Below are positions 45,339 through 54,521 of a stretch of DNA of 64,000 bases, one piece after another. Position 1 is the stretch's first letter. The number at the start of each line of letters is the position of its first letter. Position numbers and translations under genes: made by a program. The stretch covers positions 3,372,001-3,436,000 of the forward strand of contig NZ_CP162129.1 of NCBI RefSeq assembly GCF_040834005.1, in the 5' to 3' direction. The notes under the pieces are model-generated. The model saw nothing but the letters and a program-made list of their open reading frames with translations. It did no database searches and was not told the origin of the DNA. The stretch comes from Paenibacillus sp. PL2-23 (GTDB taxonomy: Bacteria > Bacillota > Bacilli > Paenibacillales > Paenibacillaceae).

Positions 45339-45575
45339 CCGGATCACTCCTAATCATAATGAAATGGCAGTCCTCCATCTCCGATGGCGGAGGCTTGCCA
45401 AGCTTGCGCTTCACCTAGTGTAGCATAGGAACGCAGCAGGAACCAGCTGCCCGCGCTTCCGTCGCGAGAGCCGTCTTCCATGCATGTCCATACTGAAACA
45501 GCCAGGTTCGGCGAATCCTAATACCGCAATAATGATTCGATGATGCCATTTAGCTGCAAAGGACGGTGCTATCCC

Positions 45576-46313
45576 ATGTCATATCCAACAAGCTCACAGC
45601 TCGACCTGCTGCGCGCGCGCCTGCAGGATGAGCGGCAACATATGGAGTCCCGATTGGAACAAAACGAGCATTACGGCAAAAGCCATTCCCTGCGCGACGA
45701 GACGGGCGAGCTGTCTCCTATCGACAATCATCCCGGCGATCTCGCCACCGAGCTGTACGAGCGAGAGAAGGACATCTCCCTGCTGGAGCAGGAGGAGCTT
45801 CATCTCAGACGTATTGAAGCAGCTCTGAAAGCGATGGACAATGGCACCTACGGCACCTGCGCCACATGCGGGGAGCCCATTCCATTGGAGCGGCTTGATG
45901 CCCTGCCGGATACGCTGTATTGCATTCGCCATACACCGCTTGACGACCATTCGCGCAGCCGCCCCCTCGAGGAAGCGTTCCTCCAGCCTCCCTTCGGCCG
46001 CACCAGCCTGGACGAGCATGAGGATGGGTATAACGGCTTCGACGGAGAGGACGCCTGGCAAATCGTGGAATCCTGGGGCAATGCCGATTCACCTGCCTTC
46101 TCGGAGAATCGGGACGCCGCCGACTACGAGCATGTAGGCATCGAAGCCATAGAGCACGATGGCTATGTGGAATCGCTGGAAAGCTTCCTCGCCACCGACA
46201 TCACAGGCCGCCATGTGTCAGTGGTGCGCAACAGGGAATACGAACGCTACATGCATAGCGACGAAGGGGATCACGAGCTGGAGCAGGAGGAGGAGTCGGA
46301 CTCTCTCCGCTAA
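45576..46313 (+). CDS. YteA-like DksA/TraR zinc-finger protein
   Basis: 245 residues. The N-terminal helix pair (LDLLRARLQDERQHMESRLE) and the zinc-finger region CATCGEPIPLERLDALPDTL ending in YC resemble DksA/TraR, where the finger has four cysteines; here three Cys and a His are visible (CATC, C-x-x-H). The acidic C-terminal half is specific to the YteA group. In B. subtilis the related yteA and yocK are of uncertain function. It is the only plus-strand gene between lspA and ileS. The start could be 45540. Confidence 0.75.
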   Translation: MSYPTSSQLDLLRARLQDERQHMESRLEQNEHYGKSHSLRDETGELSPIDNHPGDLATELYEREKDISLLEQEELHLRRIEAALKAMDNGTYGTCATCGEPIPLERLDALPDTLYCIRHTPLDDHSRSRPLEEAFLQPPFGRTSLDEHEDGYNGFDGEDAWQIVESWGNADSPAFSENRDAADYEHVGIEAIEHDGYVESLESFLATDITGRHVSVVRNREYERYMHSDEGDHELEQEEESDSLR

Positions 46314-46636
46314 TACGATTTGCCCTCCAGCTGTATTTGCACAATCCGGACAATATCCGCGATGTAATCCCCGATAATGGGGAGATTAAGCGCTCCGAGA
46401 ATACGAAGCACGTACAGGATGGTTGCCGCAAAAAACGTAAAGCCAATCGCGATGCCGACTCCTCTGGCCGTGCCCGCCAGCAAATTCCGCCAAATTAGCG
46501 AGATCGGGCGGTTGAGCAAATCCACGTATTCCGCGATATGCGTTTTCTCCATCTCCGATGCGATATGCTGCATTCGCTTGTCGAGCGCAGCCAATGACTT
46601 CTGCAGCGCGTTCAGGTTATTGTCCGTTTCCGGCAT
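46310..46636 (-). CDS. DUF5665-family small membrane protein
   Basis: 108 residues. An N-terminal helix (NNLNALQKSLAALDKRMQHI) then EYVDLLNRPISLIWRNLLAG and one TM helix (GVGIAIGFTFFAATILYVLR). Matches DUF5665 as I recall it, found beside division genes in Bacilli; function unknown. GGAGGTGGCG precedes ATG 46636. Its end overlaps the convergent YteA-like gene by four bases. Confidence 0.7.
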   Translation of the reverse strand: MPETDNNLNALQKSLAALDKRMQHIASEMEKTHIAEYVDLLNRPISLIWRNLLAGTARGVGIAIGFTFFAATILYVLRILGALNLPIIGDYIADIVRIVQIQLEGKSY

Positions 46637-46656
46637 GACGCCACCTCCGTTTGCAA

Positions 46657-46702
46657 CAGAGAAGCCCGCTCCGCCAGCACGGCGGGCAAGCGGGCTTCCT
46701 CT
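46657..46702 (-). terminator. Terminator of ileS
   Basis: GAAGCCCGCT (46660-46669) pairs with AGCGGGCTTC (46688-46697), with an inner CCGCC/GGCGG stem. Confidence 0.8.
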
Positions 46703-46720
46703 CATTCCTATACTATATCC

Positions 46721-49700
46721 TTATCCCTTGACGAAAATCCCAATTTCTTTTTCGCCCAACTTGACTCTTTCCATGCTCGGGGAGGATTCGTATACAACAG
46801 TCTGCAGCAGCACGTTGTCATGCAGCACATCAGTGAACGCTTGGAGCGCTTCCTTCAGCTCAGCATCCACATCGAGCACCAGCTCAATTCGCTTTTCGAT
46901 GGGCAGATCCAGCTTCTTACGGGTATCCTGCACTGCCCGGATCACCTCGCGGACCCAGCCCTCCTGCTCCAGCTCCGGCGTAATTTCCGTGTTCAGGGCA
47001 ACCGTCACGCCTCCGCCTGACGCGGAAGCGAAGCCGGATTTGGCCTGCTTCTCAACCAGGAGCTCGTCAAGCGAAATGGAGAGAGCCTCGCCATCCCCGC
47101 TGGTGAAGGCAAAGCTGCCGCCGTTGACGACCGCGCGCGCCTCGTCTGCCGACAATGCTTTGAGAGCGGACTGGATCGGAGCAACGTTTTTGCCGTATTT
47201 TTTGCCCGCAGCCTTCAGATTCAGCTTCAGGCTGAAATCAACGAAGCCGCTGTCCGAATGCTGCACGACGATGGACTTGACGTTAATCTCATCCTTGATA
47301 ATCGCCTCATATTCATCGATACGGAAATCGCGGTCCAGCGAAACGATCAGCTCCGACAATGGCTGGCGGGTCTTGATCGACGTTTCGTTCCGGACATTGC
47401 GCGCAAGCTCGACGATGCCCTTGGTGCTCTCCATATCGCGCTCCAGCTCCGAATCAATCAGCGCTTCGTCTGCAACCGGGAAGTCGGCGAGATGCACGCT
47501 GCCGCCTCCGCCCAGATTGCCGTAGACATCATCGGCAAGGAGCGGCGTATACGGCGCGATCAGACGGGACAGCTGGAGAAGCACGCCGCGCAGCGTCTGA
47601 TAAGCGGCAACCTTATCCTCCGACAAGCCGCTGCCCCAGAATCTGTCGCGGGAGCGGCGAATATACCAGTTGCTCAGCTCGTCTACGAATACCTCAATGG
47701 ACTTGGCCGGATTCAGGAAGTCGTTAACCTCCAGCCCTTTCGTTACGGACTGAATCAAGCTGTTCAGGCGGGAGACGATCCAGCGGTCCAACTTGTTCGC
47801 GGATGGCTTCTCCTCATGAGCGGCCGGGTCGAAGCCGTCGATGGTTGCGTACAAGGCGTAGAACGCGTGCGTATTGACAATCGTATCCACTACCTTCGAC
47901 TTGGCTTCCCCTACGATGCCTCGCGAGAAGCGCTTGCTGTTCCAAGGCGCGCTGTCAGCAAGCAGCGCCCAGCGGAACGCGTCCGTACCATATTCATTAA
48001 TGATTTCCCATGGGTCAATGACATTGCCCTTGGACTTCGACATCTTCTGGCCGTTCTCGTCCAGAATGTGGCCCGTCGATATGACAGCCTTGTACGGCGC
48101 CTGGCCGTTGTAGAGCGTCGATACAGCCAACAGGCTGAAGAACCAGCCGCGAGTCTGGTCGATCCCTTCGCATATAATATCCGCAGGATACTGCTCCTTG
48201 AAGGTCCCCTCGTCGCCGAAGGGATGATGCTGCTGGGCGAACGGCATGGAGCCGCTGTCGAACCACACGTCAATAACCTCCGGCGTGCGTCTCATAACCG
48301 CGCCCTCCGCGAATGGCGACTTCAGCAGAATATCGTCTACGTAAGGCTTGTGCAGCTCAATAGTCTCCGGCACCTCGCCGACAGCGCGGGCGCGCAGATC
48401 CGCGATGCTGTCAGGCGCATATTGCTTGCCCGTCGCTTCGCACACCCATACATTCAGCGGCGTTCCCCAATAACGGTTGCGGCTGATATTCCAATCCACC
48501 AAATCCTCCAGGAACTTGCCGAAGCGGCCCTCCCGAATATGGCCCGGGTACCAATCCACACCGTTGTTGTTGGCGATCAGCTGATCCTTGACGGCTGTTG
48601 TCTCGATGAACCAGCTCTCCGTCGCGTAATAGAGAAGCGGCGATTTGCAGCGCCAGCAGAACGGATAGCTATGCTCGTAGCGCTCCTTGGCGAACAGCAA
48701 CCCCTTCTCGCTCAGCATCTTCACGATGTCGACGTCGCAATCTTTCACGAAGCGACCGGCCAGATCCGTAACCTCTTCTACATAACGGCCCGCGTTGTTC
48801 ACGACACTCAGCATGCTGATGCCGTTCTGACGCGCAACCTTATAGTCGTCCTCGCCATGCGCCGGCGCAATATGCACGATGCCTGTGCCGCTTGTGTCGC
48901 TGACGAAGTCGCCTGTGATTACGATATGCCCCTTCTCGATCGGCACGTAGCGGAATGGTGGCTCGTAGGCCAGGCCTGCCAGCTCGGAGCCCTTCAAGGT
49001 AGATAAAATATCGTAGTTTTCCTTCAGCACGCTTTCCGCGAGCGCCTCGGCCACGATGTACACTTCTCCGTCCTTGGATGCCCTGACATAATTCAATTCC
49101 GCATTCACGGCAAGGGCAACGTTGGCCGGTAAGGTCCAAGGCGTTGTTGTCCAAGCGAGAATGTATTCGCCGGTAGCCTGCAGCTTGAACTTGGCGGTCG
49201 CGCTTAGATCCTTGACATCCTCGTAGCCCTGCGCGACCTCATGGGAGCTGAGCGTCGTCTGGCAGCATGGGCAGTACGGGCTGACCCGGTGACCTCGGTA
49301 CAGCAGGCCCTTCTTGTGAATCGTCGACAAAATATGCCAGACGCTTTCGATATACTCATTTTTTAACGTAATATACGGGTTGTCGAGATCCGTCCAATAC
49401 GCGATCGCCTCTGTCAGCTCGCGCCACTGCTTTTCGTATTCGAATACGCTGTCCTTGCATTTTTTCACAAAAGCTTCTACGCCATAATTTTCGATTTCCT
49501 GCTTGCCGGAGATACCAAGCTGCTTCTCCACGCCAAGCTCGACCGGCAGACCATGTGTATCCCAGCCCGCTTTGCGGACAACGCGGTAGCCAGCCATCGT
49601 CTTGTAGCGGCAAATAAAGTCTTTAATAACCCGGCCCAGCACGTGGCCGATATGAGGCGCGCCGTTGGCTGTCGGAGGACCCTCATAGAATACAAAATTC

Positions 49701-49813
49701 GGTTTGCCTTCCCGATTCAGAATGGATTGCTTGAATGTGTCCTGCTGCTGCCACTGCTGGAGCACGCGAAGCTCGCGTGCGCGCGCGCGTTCCTTGACAT
49801 CTACGCGTTGCAT
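46721..49813 (-). CDS. ileS: Isoleucyl-tRNA synthetase, type 2 (eukaryote-like)
   Basis: Charges tRNA-Ile. 1030 residues, the length of the eukaryote-like IleRS2 group rather than the usual bacterial type of about 920. PHIGH at residues 53-57 and KMSKS near 590-594 are intact; the editing-domain TTTPWTLPAN and GTGIVHIAPAHG are present; RKAGWDTHGLPVE and the anticodon-binding part follow the type 2 pattern. IleRS2 enzymes are known to resist mupirocin. ATG 49813 has GGGAGACAGGG upstream. Preceded by a T-box. Confidence 0.9.
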   Translation of the reverse strand: MQRVDVKERARARELRVLQQWQQQDTFKQSILNREGKPNFVFYEGPPTANGAPHIGHVLGRVIKDFICRYKTMAGYRVVRKAGWDTHGLPVELGVEKQLGISGKQEIENYGVEAFVKKCKDSVFEYEKQWRELTEAIAYWTDLDNPYITLKNEYIESVWHILSTIHKKGLLYRGHRVSPYCPCCQTTLSSHEVAQGYEDVKDLSATAKFKLQATGEYILAWTTTPWTLPANVALAVNAELNYVRASKDGEVYIVAEALAESVLKENYDILSTLKGSELAGLAYEPPFRYVPIEKGHIVITGDFVSDTSGTGIVHIAPAHGEDDYKVARQNGISMLSVVNNAGRYVEEVTDLAGRFVKDCDVDIVKMLSEKGLLFAKERYEHSYPFCWRCKSPLLYYATESWFIETTAVKDQLIANNNGVDWYPGHIREGRFGKFLEDLVDWNISRNRYWGTPLNVWVCEATGKQYAPDSIADLRARAVGEVPETIELHKPYVDDILLKSPFAEGAVMRRTPEVIDVWFDSGSMPFAQQHHPFGDEGTFKEQYPADIICEGIDQTRGWFFSLLAVSTLYNGQAPYKAVISTGHILDENGQKMSKSKGNVIDPWEIINEYGTDAFRWALLADSAPWNSKRFSRGIVGEAKSKVVDTIVNTHAFYALYATIDGFDPAAHEEKPSANKLDRWIVSRLNSLIQSVTKGLEVNDFLNPAKSIEVFVDELSNWYIRRSRDRFWGSGLSEDKVAAYQTLRGVLLQLSRLIAPYTPLLADDVYGNLGGGGSVHLADFPVADEALIDSELERDMESTKGIVELARNVRNETSIKTRQPLSELIVSLDRDFRIDEYEAIIKDEINVKSIVVQHSDSGFVDFSLKLNLKAAGKKYGKNVAPIQSALKALSADEARAVVNGGSFAFTSGDGEALSISLDELLVEKQAKSGFASASGGGVTVALNTEITPELEQEGWVREVIRAVQDTRKKLDLPIEKRIELVLDVDAELKEALQAFTDVLHDNVLLQTVVYESSPSMERVKLGEKEIGIFVKG

Positions 49814-49851
49814 AACCCTGTCTCCCTTCCACACTTTCCCAAAATAAAAAT

Positions 49852-49884
49852 AAAGCCCCGTCCCCTTAGAAGGGACGAGGCTTG
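49852..49884 (-). terminator. T-box terminator of ileS leader
   Basis: GCCTCGTCCC/GGGACGGGGC stem followed by TTTATTTTTATTTT on the minus strand. It competes with the antiterminator. Confidence 0.85.
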
Positions 49885-50165
49885 CTCGCGATACCACCCT
49901 TGTTCCGCCCTGCCATGCCCCATGGGGCATGAGCCGCTTCCACGCCGAATATCGACGGGACCGCTGACGGCACCTTAGCCGCGAATCCTGTGATTCGCAA
50001 TCCCTGTAACGGGGGACAGCCGTCGATGCTTAATGCCGCATTGGATGCGGGTTAGGCGCCTCATCTCGGAGAGGATCTTCCGTCATGGCTCAAACGCCGG
50101 ACTTGCAGCAGTCGCCGGCTCTCTGGGGATTGAACGCAAGACATACTCGTTCTCGTCATAGATGT
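49853..50165 (-). ncRNA. T-box riboswitch controlling ileS
   Basis: The universal T-box AGGGTGGTATCGCG (49887-49900 on the minus strand) precedes the terminator. The leader of about 300 nt has room for stems I-III; the GAGTA motif near 50140 is the stem I loop E type. An ATC triplet at 50074-50076 is a candidate Ile specifier codon. Uncharged tRNA-Ile should allow readthrough into ileS. Confidence 0.85.
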
Positions 50166-50188
50166 TCTTAGCATATGGATACCATTAT

Positions 50189-50218
50189 TTATAGCTTACA
50201 GAAGGCCCTCTTGTCAAA
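50189..50218 (-). promoter_or_regulatory. Sigma-A promoter of ileS T-box transcript
   Basis: TTGACA (50213-50218), 18-bp spacer, TATAAA (50189-50194), just upstream of the T-box. Confidence 0.7.
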
Positions 50219-50242
50219 CGGGCATACGCCCAATTGTTGAGC

Positions 50243-50743
50243 TTAGCCCCGAAGCAGCTCACGCTCGGAATCTCGGGACGAGCCAGCCTCCAGCGAATCC
50301 CAGCCATCCTGGGACAGCAGCTCAAGCTGAGCCTCCACCAGCGTGCGGAATCTCGCGCGATAGATCGACGCCTGCTTCTTGAGCTCTTCCACCTCAAGCG
50401 ACACCTTGCGCGATTTGTTCAGCGACTCATTAACGATACGGTCCGCGTTCTTCTCGGCTTCCTTAATAATGAGCTGCGCTTCCTTCTTGGCGTTGTTGCG
50501 CACCTCGTCGGCAGCCTCCTGAGCCACGATAATCGTCTTGCTGAGCGTCTCCTCGATGTTGGAGAAGTGGTTCAGCCTCTCCTGCAGAGCCAGCATTTGG
50601 TTCTGGATCTCCTTGTTTTCGCGAATGAGCGACTCATAGTCCTTAATGACCTGGTCCAGAAATTCATTCACTTCGTCCTCGTCATAGCCGCGCAGACGGC
50701 GCGAGAATTCCTTGTTATGTATGTCCAATGGCGTAAGCGGCAT
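50243..50743 (-). CDS. divIVA: Cell-division initiation protein DivIVA
   Basis: 166 residues. N-terminal membrane-curvature-binding domain (PLTPLDIHNKEFSRRLRGYD, VNEFLDQVIKDYESLI) and a long coiled coil. DivIVA marks poles and septa and recruits MinJ/MinD and, in sporulation, chromosome anchors. AGGAGGTGCG precedes the ATG. Order sepF-ylmG-ylmH-divIVA is the Firmicute standard. Confidence 0.95.
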   Translation of the reverse strand: MPLTPLDIHNKEFSRRLRGYDEDEVNEFLDQVIKDYESLIRENKEIQNQMLALQERLNHFSNIEETLSKTIIVAQEAADEVRNNAKKEAQLIIKEAEKNADRIVNESLNKSRKVSLEVEELKKQASIYRARFRTLVEAQLELLSQDGWDSLEAGSSRDSERELLRG

Positions 50744-50863
50744 TGGCGCACCTCCTCATTATGTTCTGCGTAAGCCGCCCATGCGGCTGCAGGTCCAAGC
50801 ACTCGGCCTTGCTCTTCATGTGAGTAGTGATTCGACAGCCCCATGTTTTTTTCCTGCAACGCG

Positions 50864-51646
50864 CTAAATAAATTTACCGATTTTTACCCGAATTCTGCCC
50901 TTTTTTGTCACACCGTCGACTTCAAGCACCTTAAATCGACCAAGTCCCTTGAACGACACCACATCGCCTTCCTTCAGCGGCTCTGCAGGATTCTCCTCCG
51001 TCTTCCAGTTCACTCTGCAGCGCCCGGCTCTTATTGGATCTACGATCTTGGAGCGGCTGACCCGATAGACGTCGCTGGCGATGCCGTCCAGCCGCATCGA
51101 AGCAACCGTCAAGCTGATCTCCTCCAGCTTGGACGCCACGGTCTGGAGCTTGCCCAGGGGAATGACGTCAGTGAGGACATTCAATCGGTGCACTTGCCTC
51201 AGATGAACGTTCAAATAATCGGCGATTTCGTCCGTGACCAGCACATGGGCGAAGGTGTCATGCACATGAATATCTCCAATGCGATCACGCTTGATGCCAA
51301 GCCCCAGCAGCGCTCCCAGGAAATCTCCATGATCCAGGTCCTGATAGGTCGAGCCTGAAGCTCTTGCCTCCAGCACCGCAATGCCCATAGGCTCATCGTC
51401 CAGATGGCGATAGTCCGGTGCAATCAAAGCCCTTACCCGCTCCGCGTCATCGCAGCCGCCGTCCAGTCGGATCCCCACATCGGGATAGCGGTTGGCCAGC
51501 ATAGCCAATATTTGAGCCTGTCTCGGGTCCAAAAAATCGGTCCGCTTCAGCTCATGCTGCAATGCGGACCGATCTATCCATTCCAGCACCCGATCGACAA
51601 ACGGCTTCTCCTCGGGGTGAAAGTGATTGTATATAGCTGTCTTCAT
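50864..51646 (-). CDS. ylmH: YlmH, S4-domain RNA-binding protein
   Basis: 260 residues with a C-terminal S4 domain (VASMRLDGIASDVYRVSRSK, KEGDVVSFKGLGRFKV) and N-terminal YlmH domain beginning IYNHFHPEEKPFVDRV. YlmH of B. subtilis is a ribosome-associated factor reported to rescue stalled ribosomes; linked to division by location. Five bases separate it from ylmG. Confidence 0.9.
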   Translation of the reverse strand: MKTAIYNHFHPEEKPFVDRVLEWIDRSALQHELKRTDFLDPRQAQILAMLANRYPDVGIRLDGGCDDAERVRALIAPDYRHLDDEPMGIAVLEARASGSTYQDLDHGDFLGALLGLGIKRDRIGDIHVHDTFAHVLVTDEIADYLNVHLRQVHRLNVLTDVIPLGKLQTVASKLEEISLTVASMRLDGIASDVYRVSRSKIVDPIRAGRCRVNWKTEENPAEPLKEGDVVSFKGLGRFKVLEVDGVTKKGRIRVKIGKFI

Positions 51647-51650
51647 TAGA

Positions 51651-51932
51651 CTAGCCTGCCAGATTCAGCAGATAGCTGATGACGGAAATCAAGCCGATGG
51701 AGATGAATCGCAGCGCCAGCAGCGCAACGATAGGAGACAGATCCAGCACGCCGCCAATCGGCGGGATAAACCGGCGGAATATGCCGATATACGGCTCCAC
51801 AATACGTCCAAGCAGCTGCCCGATGGAGCTCTCCCTTGCGTTCGGGAACCATGACAGCAGAACATAGCCAATAATCAAATAGCTGTAAATTTCAAGTGCA
51901 AGTCTTACAAAATACAAAATAGATTGTTCCAA
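51651..51932 (-). CDS. ylmG: YggT/YlmG family membrane protein
   Basis: 93 residues with two TM regions (YFVRLALEIYSYLIIGYVLL and LDLSPIVALLALRFISIGLI) and the conserved central GRIVEPYIGIFRRFIPPIGG. Family linked to division and osmotic homeostasis; molecular role unclear. Between sepF and ylmH, gap seven bases from sepF. Confidence 0.9.
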   Translation of the reverse strand: MEQSILYFVRLALEIYSYLIIGYVLLSWFPNARESSIGQLLGRIVEPYIGIFRRFIPPIGGVLDLSPIVALLALRFISIGLISVISYLLNLAG

Positions 51933-51939
51933 CCCAAGG

Positions 51940-52413
51940 TCACCTCATTTTGTTGTAGTCGTTCTCCTCAGCCAGCATTTCCGTTATGGCGCCTTGTATT
52001 TCGACCGAGTCAGGCGTACAGAGAAAAATATTAGGTCCTAGCTTCGAGATGCTGCCGCTTAAAGCGTACACCGTGCCGCTCAAGAAATCAACAATGCGGA
52101 GCGCCAGGTCGCTTCTGACGCGCTGCAGGTTGACGATAACCGCCCTGCGCGACCGCAGGTGGTCGGCGATTTCCTGCGCTTCATCATAAGAGCGGGGCTC
52201 GCTGAGCACGACTCGCGTATTTTTCTGCGAATGAATGCTGACGACGTTGTTGCCGGAGCCGGAAACGCCGGTTTGGCTTCGTAGGTTTCTACGTGTCTCG
52301 AACGGAGAGGTTTCATTTTCTTGATCCTCCATCTGATTCACGCGCTCGCGCTCCACAACTTCCTCTTCCTCCTGCAGGCCGAAGAAATTCATAAATCGAT
52401 TCATGACGCTCAT
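51940..52413 (-). CDS. sepF: SepF, septum-assembly FtsZ partner
   Basis: 157 residues. N-terminal membrane-binding helix ([15 protein letters not shown]) and C-terminal core ([21 protein letters not shown], [22 protein letters not shown]). SepF bundles FtsZ and anchors it to membrane. Its ATG overlaps the ylmE TGA by four bases. Confidence 0.95.
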   Translation of the reverse strand: MSVMNRFMNFFGLQEEEEVVERERVNQMEDQENETSPFETRRNLRSQTGVSGSGNNVVSIHSQKNTRVVLSEPRSYDEAQEIADHLRSRRAVIVNLQRVRSDLALRIVDFLSGTVYALSGSISKLGPNIFLCTPDSVEIQGAITEMLAEENDYNKMR

Positions 52414-53129
52414 TGTCCATCCTCCTCTTTCCCGACTAATATACTTCCCAATCGGATCCAGGTCGCGCCTTCCTCGATCGCAACCTCGAAATCATTCGAC
52501 ATCCCCATCGACAAATGCTCAAGCCGCTCAGCATGCGGAGAAGTCTGCCGCACTTGATCCCTGAGCTCCCGCAGGGCGCGGAAGACGCCTCTTGTGTCCT
52601 CAGGCTCCGCCTCGTAAGGCGCCATCGTCATGAGGCCGATAGGCTGAATAGAGGACAAGCCGCTGATGGACGCCAGGAAAGGCACAACATCCTCCGGCTC
52701 CATGCCATGCTTGGACGACTCCCCGGATACATTGGTCTGAATAAAGCATGGGACGACGATGCCAAGCTGGGACGCGCGCTTGTGAATAGCCTCCGCGAGC
52801 GACAGCCTGTCCAGCGAATGTATGTAAGTGAATCTCCCTATGACGTCTTTAACCTTATTCGTCTGCAAAGAACCGATGAAATGCCAAATCGGCTTGCCGG
52901 CTTCCTCCAGCCCCTCGTCTCCGCTTAGCGCGTGCCACTTGCTCTGCGCGTCCTGCCAACGATTCTCGCCCAGATGAATCAGCCCGTTGTCGAAGGCTTC
53001 CTTCGTTCGGTCCACTGATACGTATTTGGTGACGGCGATGACGCCAATATCCTCCCGCCGTCTGCCTGCCCGCTCGCATGCGGCCGCGATTTTCTGCTCT
53101 ACAAGACGCCAATTGTGTTGAATAGACAT
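52410..53129 (-). CDS. ylmE: YggS-family PLP homeostasis protein
   Basis: 239 residues, alanine-racemase-like barrel of PLPBP (YggS/PROSC) type. PLP Lys in VIAVTKYVS, then [11 protein letters not shown] and GLMTMAPYE. It buffers PLP levels; not an enzyme. Follows pgeF by nine bases. Confidence 0.95.
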   Translation of the reverse strand: MSIQHNWRLVEQKIAAACERAGRRREDIGVIAVTKYVSVDRTKEAFDNGLIHLGENRWQDAQSKWHALSGDEGLEEAGKPIWHFIGSLQTNKVKDVIGRFTYIHSLDRLSLAEAIHKRASQLGIVVPCFIQTNVSGESSKHGMEPEDVVPFLASISGLSSIQPIGLMTMAPYEAEPEDTRGVFRALRELRDQVRQTSPHAERLEHLSMGMSNDFEVAIEEGATWIRLGSILVGKEEDGQ

Positions 53130-53138
53130 AAATAAACT

Positions 53139-54032
53139 TCACCTTTCCCGAATACCGATCCAGCTTGCCATTCTGCCCGTCCTGCCCCCTTCAGTCCGAT
53201 GGGAGTAGAACAGATCAGTCCGGCAACCGGTACACCAATTGCTTAATTCGATATGACTCGCCAAAATTCCTGCTTTTATCATAATCTGTCGGTTTATTTC
53301 TTTCAAGCTGGGCTCCGCCTTGCCGTTCCCCTTCCTGCGCATGCACGCAGCAGCAGCGTCGCTGTCCAAACCCAGCTCGCCAAGGATACGCTCAAGCTCT
53401 GTGACAACGGCGCCATCCACTTCATAGCAGCACGCGTCGATGGACGGCCCGATGGCCGCAAGCACGTTGCCCGGATTGACGCCATAGGCCGACTCCATCG
53501 CCAGCAGCGTCTCCTTCGCGATCATCCCCGCAGTCCCTCTCCAGCCCGCGTGCGCAAGCGCGACTACTCCGGCGGCCGGCTCATAGAAATACAATGGAAC
53601 ACAATCCGCGTAAAAGGAGGTCAGCAGCACGCCCGGCACATTCGTCATCAGGGCGTCGCAGCCGGCGATCGCGTCCTGCAGCTCCGACCTGCCCCTGCCG
53701 CGGTCAGCCTCCGTTACTGCAGCAACACGGGCGCCATGAACCTGCTCCGCGCACGTCCAGGCGTCAAAGCTCCATCCGATCCCTTCCGCTATTCTGCGCC
53801 GATTGCGGATCACATCGTCCGCCTTGTCACCCACATGCAAGCCGATATTCAGGCTGTCCCAGGGCTTGGCGCTAACGCCGCCCGACCGGCCGGAGAAGCC
53901 GGCCGTCAGCCCACCCTCCCGCTCCATCCAGGACGATAACAAAAAAAGCGAAGGCTCCTTCGCTGTGCTCTCTTCATCATGCCTCACAAACAGTTCCAAA
54001 TGCCTCACCCCATGATCAGTCGTAAGCAGCAA
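53139..54032 (-). CDS. pgeF: Peptidoglycan editing factor PgeF (YlmD/YfiH)
   Basis: 297 residues. Multicopper polyphenol oxidase-like (DUF152) fold, with the zinc set in EQVHGARV, ADCVPLYF and ALAHAGWRGTAG. In E. coli YfiH/PgeF corrects misincorporated residues in peptidoglycan precursors. The start is uncertain: TTG 54032, or GTG at 54008 in better agreement with homologue length. Confidence 0.9.
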   Translation of the reverse strand: MLLTTDHGVRHLELFVRHDEESTAKEPSLFLLSSWMEREGGLTAGFSGRSGGVSAKPWDSLNIGLHVGDKADDVIRNRRRIAEGIGWSFDAWTCAEQVHGARVAAVTEADRGRGRSELQDAIAGCDALMTNVPGVLLTSFYADCVPLYFYEPAAGVVALAHAGWRGTAGMIAKETLLAMESAYGVNPGNVLAAIGPSIDACCYEVDGAVVTELERILGELGLDSDAAAACMRRKGNGKAEPSLKEINRQIMIKAGILASHIELSNWCTGCRTDLFYSHRTEGGRTGRMASWIGIRER

Positions 54033-54078
54033 CGGTCACGCGAATCATGCTTCGCCGCTTATGGACAGTTTAACGGTT

Positions 54079-54360
54079 TCAGGTCCGCGCGTGCAAATCA
54101 TCATCTTCGGAGCGAAGCGCCTTGGCCTCATCCATTCGGACAAGCACCACGTCGGCGCCGATCTTCACAATATTGCGCCATGGAATGACAATTTCCGTTC
54201 CATTGCTGCCGAACAAGCCGAATACCTTCGTAAACTGCGGCACAACGATGGAGTCAATACGCCCCTGGCGCAGGTCTAACTCCAGATCGCTAATATGGCC
54301 CAGCTTCTTCCCGTCGACAATATTAATAACGTCCTTAGTTTGAAAATCGGATATTTTCAT
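54079..54360 (-). CDS. ylmC: YlmC/YmxH-family PRC-barrel sporulation protein
   Basis: 93 residues, PRC-barrel: FQTKDVINIVDGKKLGHISD, then VVPQFTKVFGLFGSNGTEIV and IPWRNIVKIGADVVLV. Family annotated as sporulation-associated; no enzyme motif. Downstream of sigG as in B. subtilis (ylmA region). Confidence 0.85.
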   Translation of the reverse strand: MKISDFQTKDVINIVDGKKLGHISDLELDLRQGRIDSIVVPQFTKVFGLFGSNGTEIVIPWRNIVKIGADVVLVRMDEAKALRSEDDDLHART

Positions 54361-54469
54361 GCCAACTCACCACGCTTCCGGCGCATTGTAGGTACACGCT
54401 TATGGGTTCTATAGGATATGTATATGAGCCAATTGGCCAAAATGTCCACCTTTCCCCCGAACTCCGCCT

Positions 54470-54506
54470 ACAAAAATAAGAGCGGAGCGCTCATGCGCCC
54501 CGCCCC
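54470..54506 (-). terminator. Terminator of sigG
   Basis: GCGG-GCGC/GCGC-CCGC stem (54482-54502) followed on the minus strand by TCTTATTTTTG. Confidence 0.8.
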
Positions 54507-54521
54507 TCGCCGTGCTGCCGT

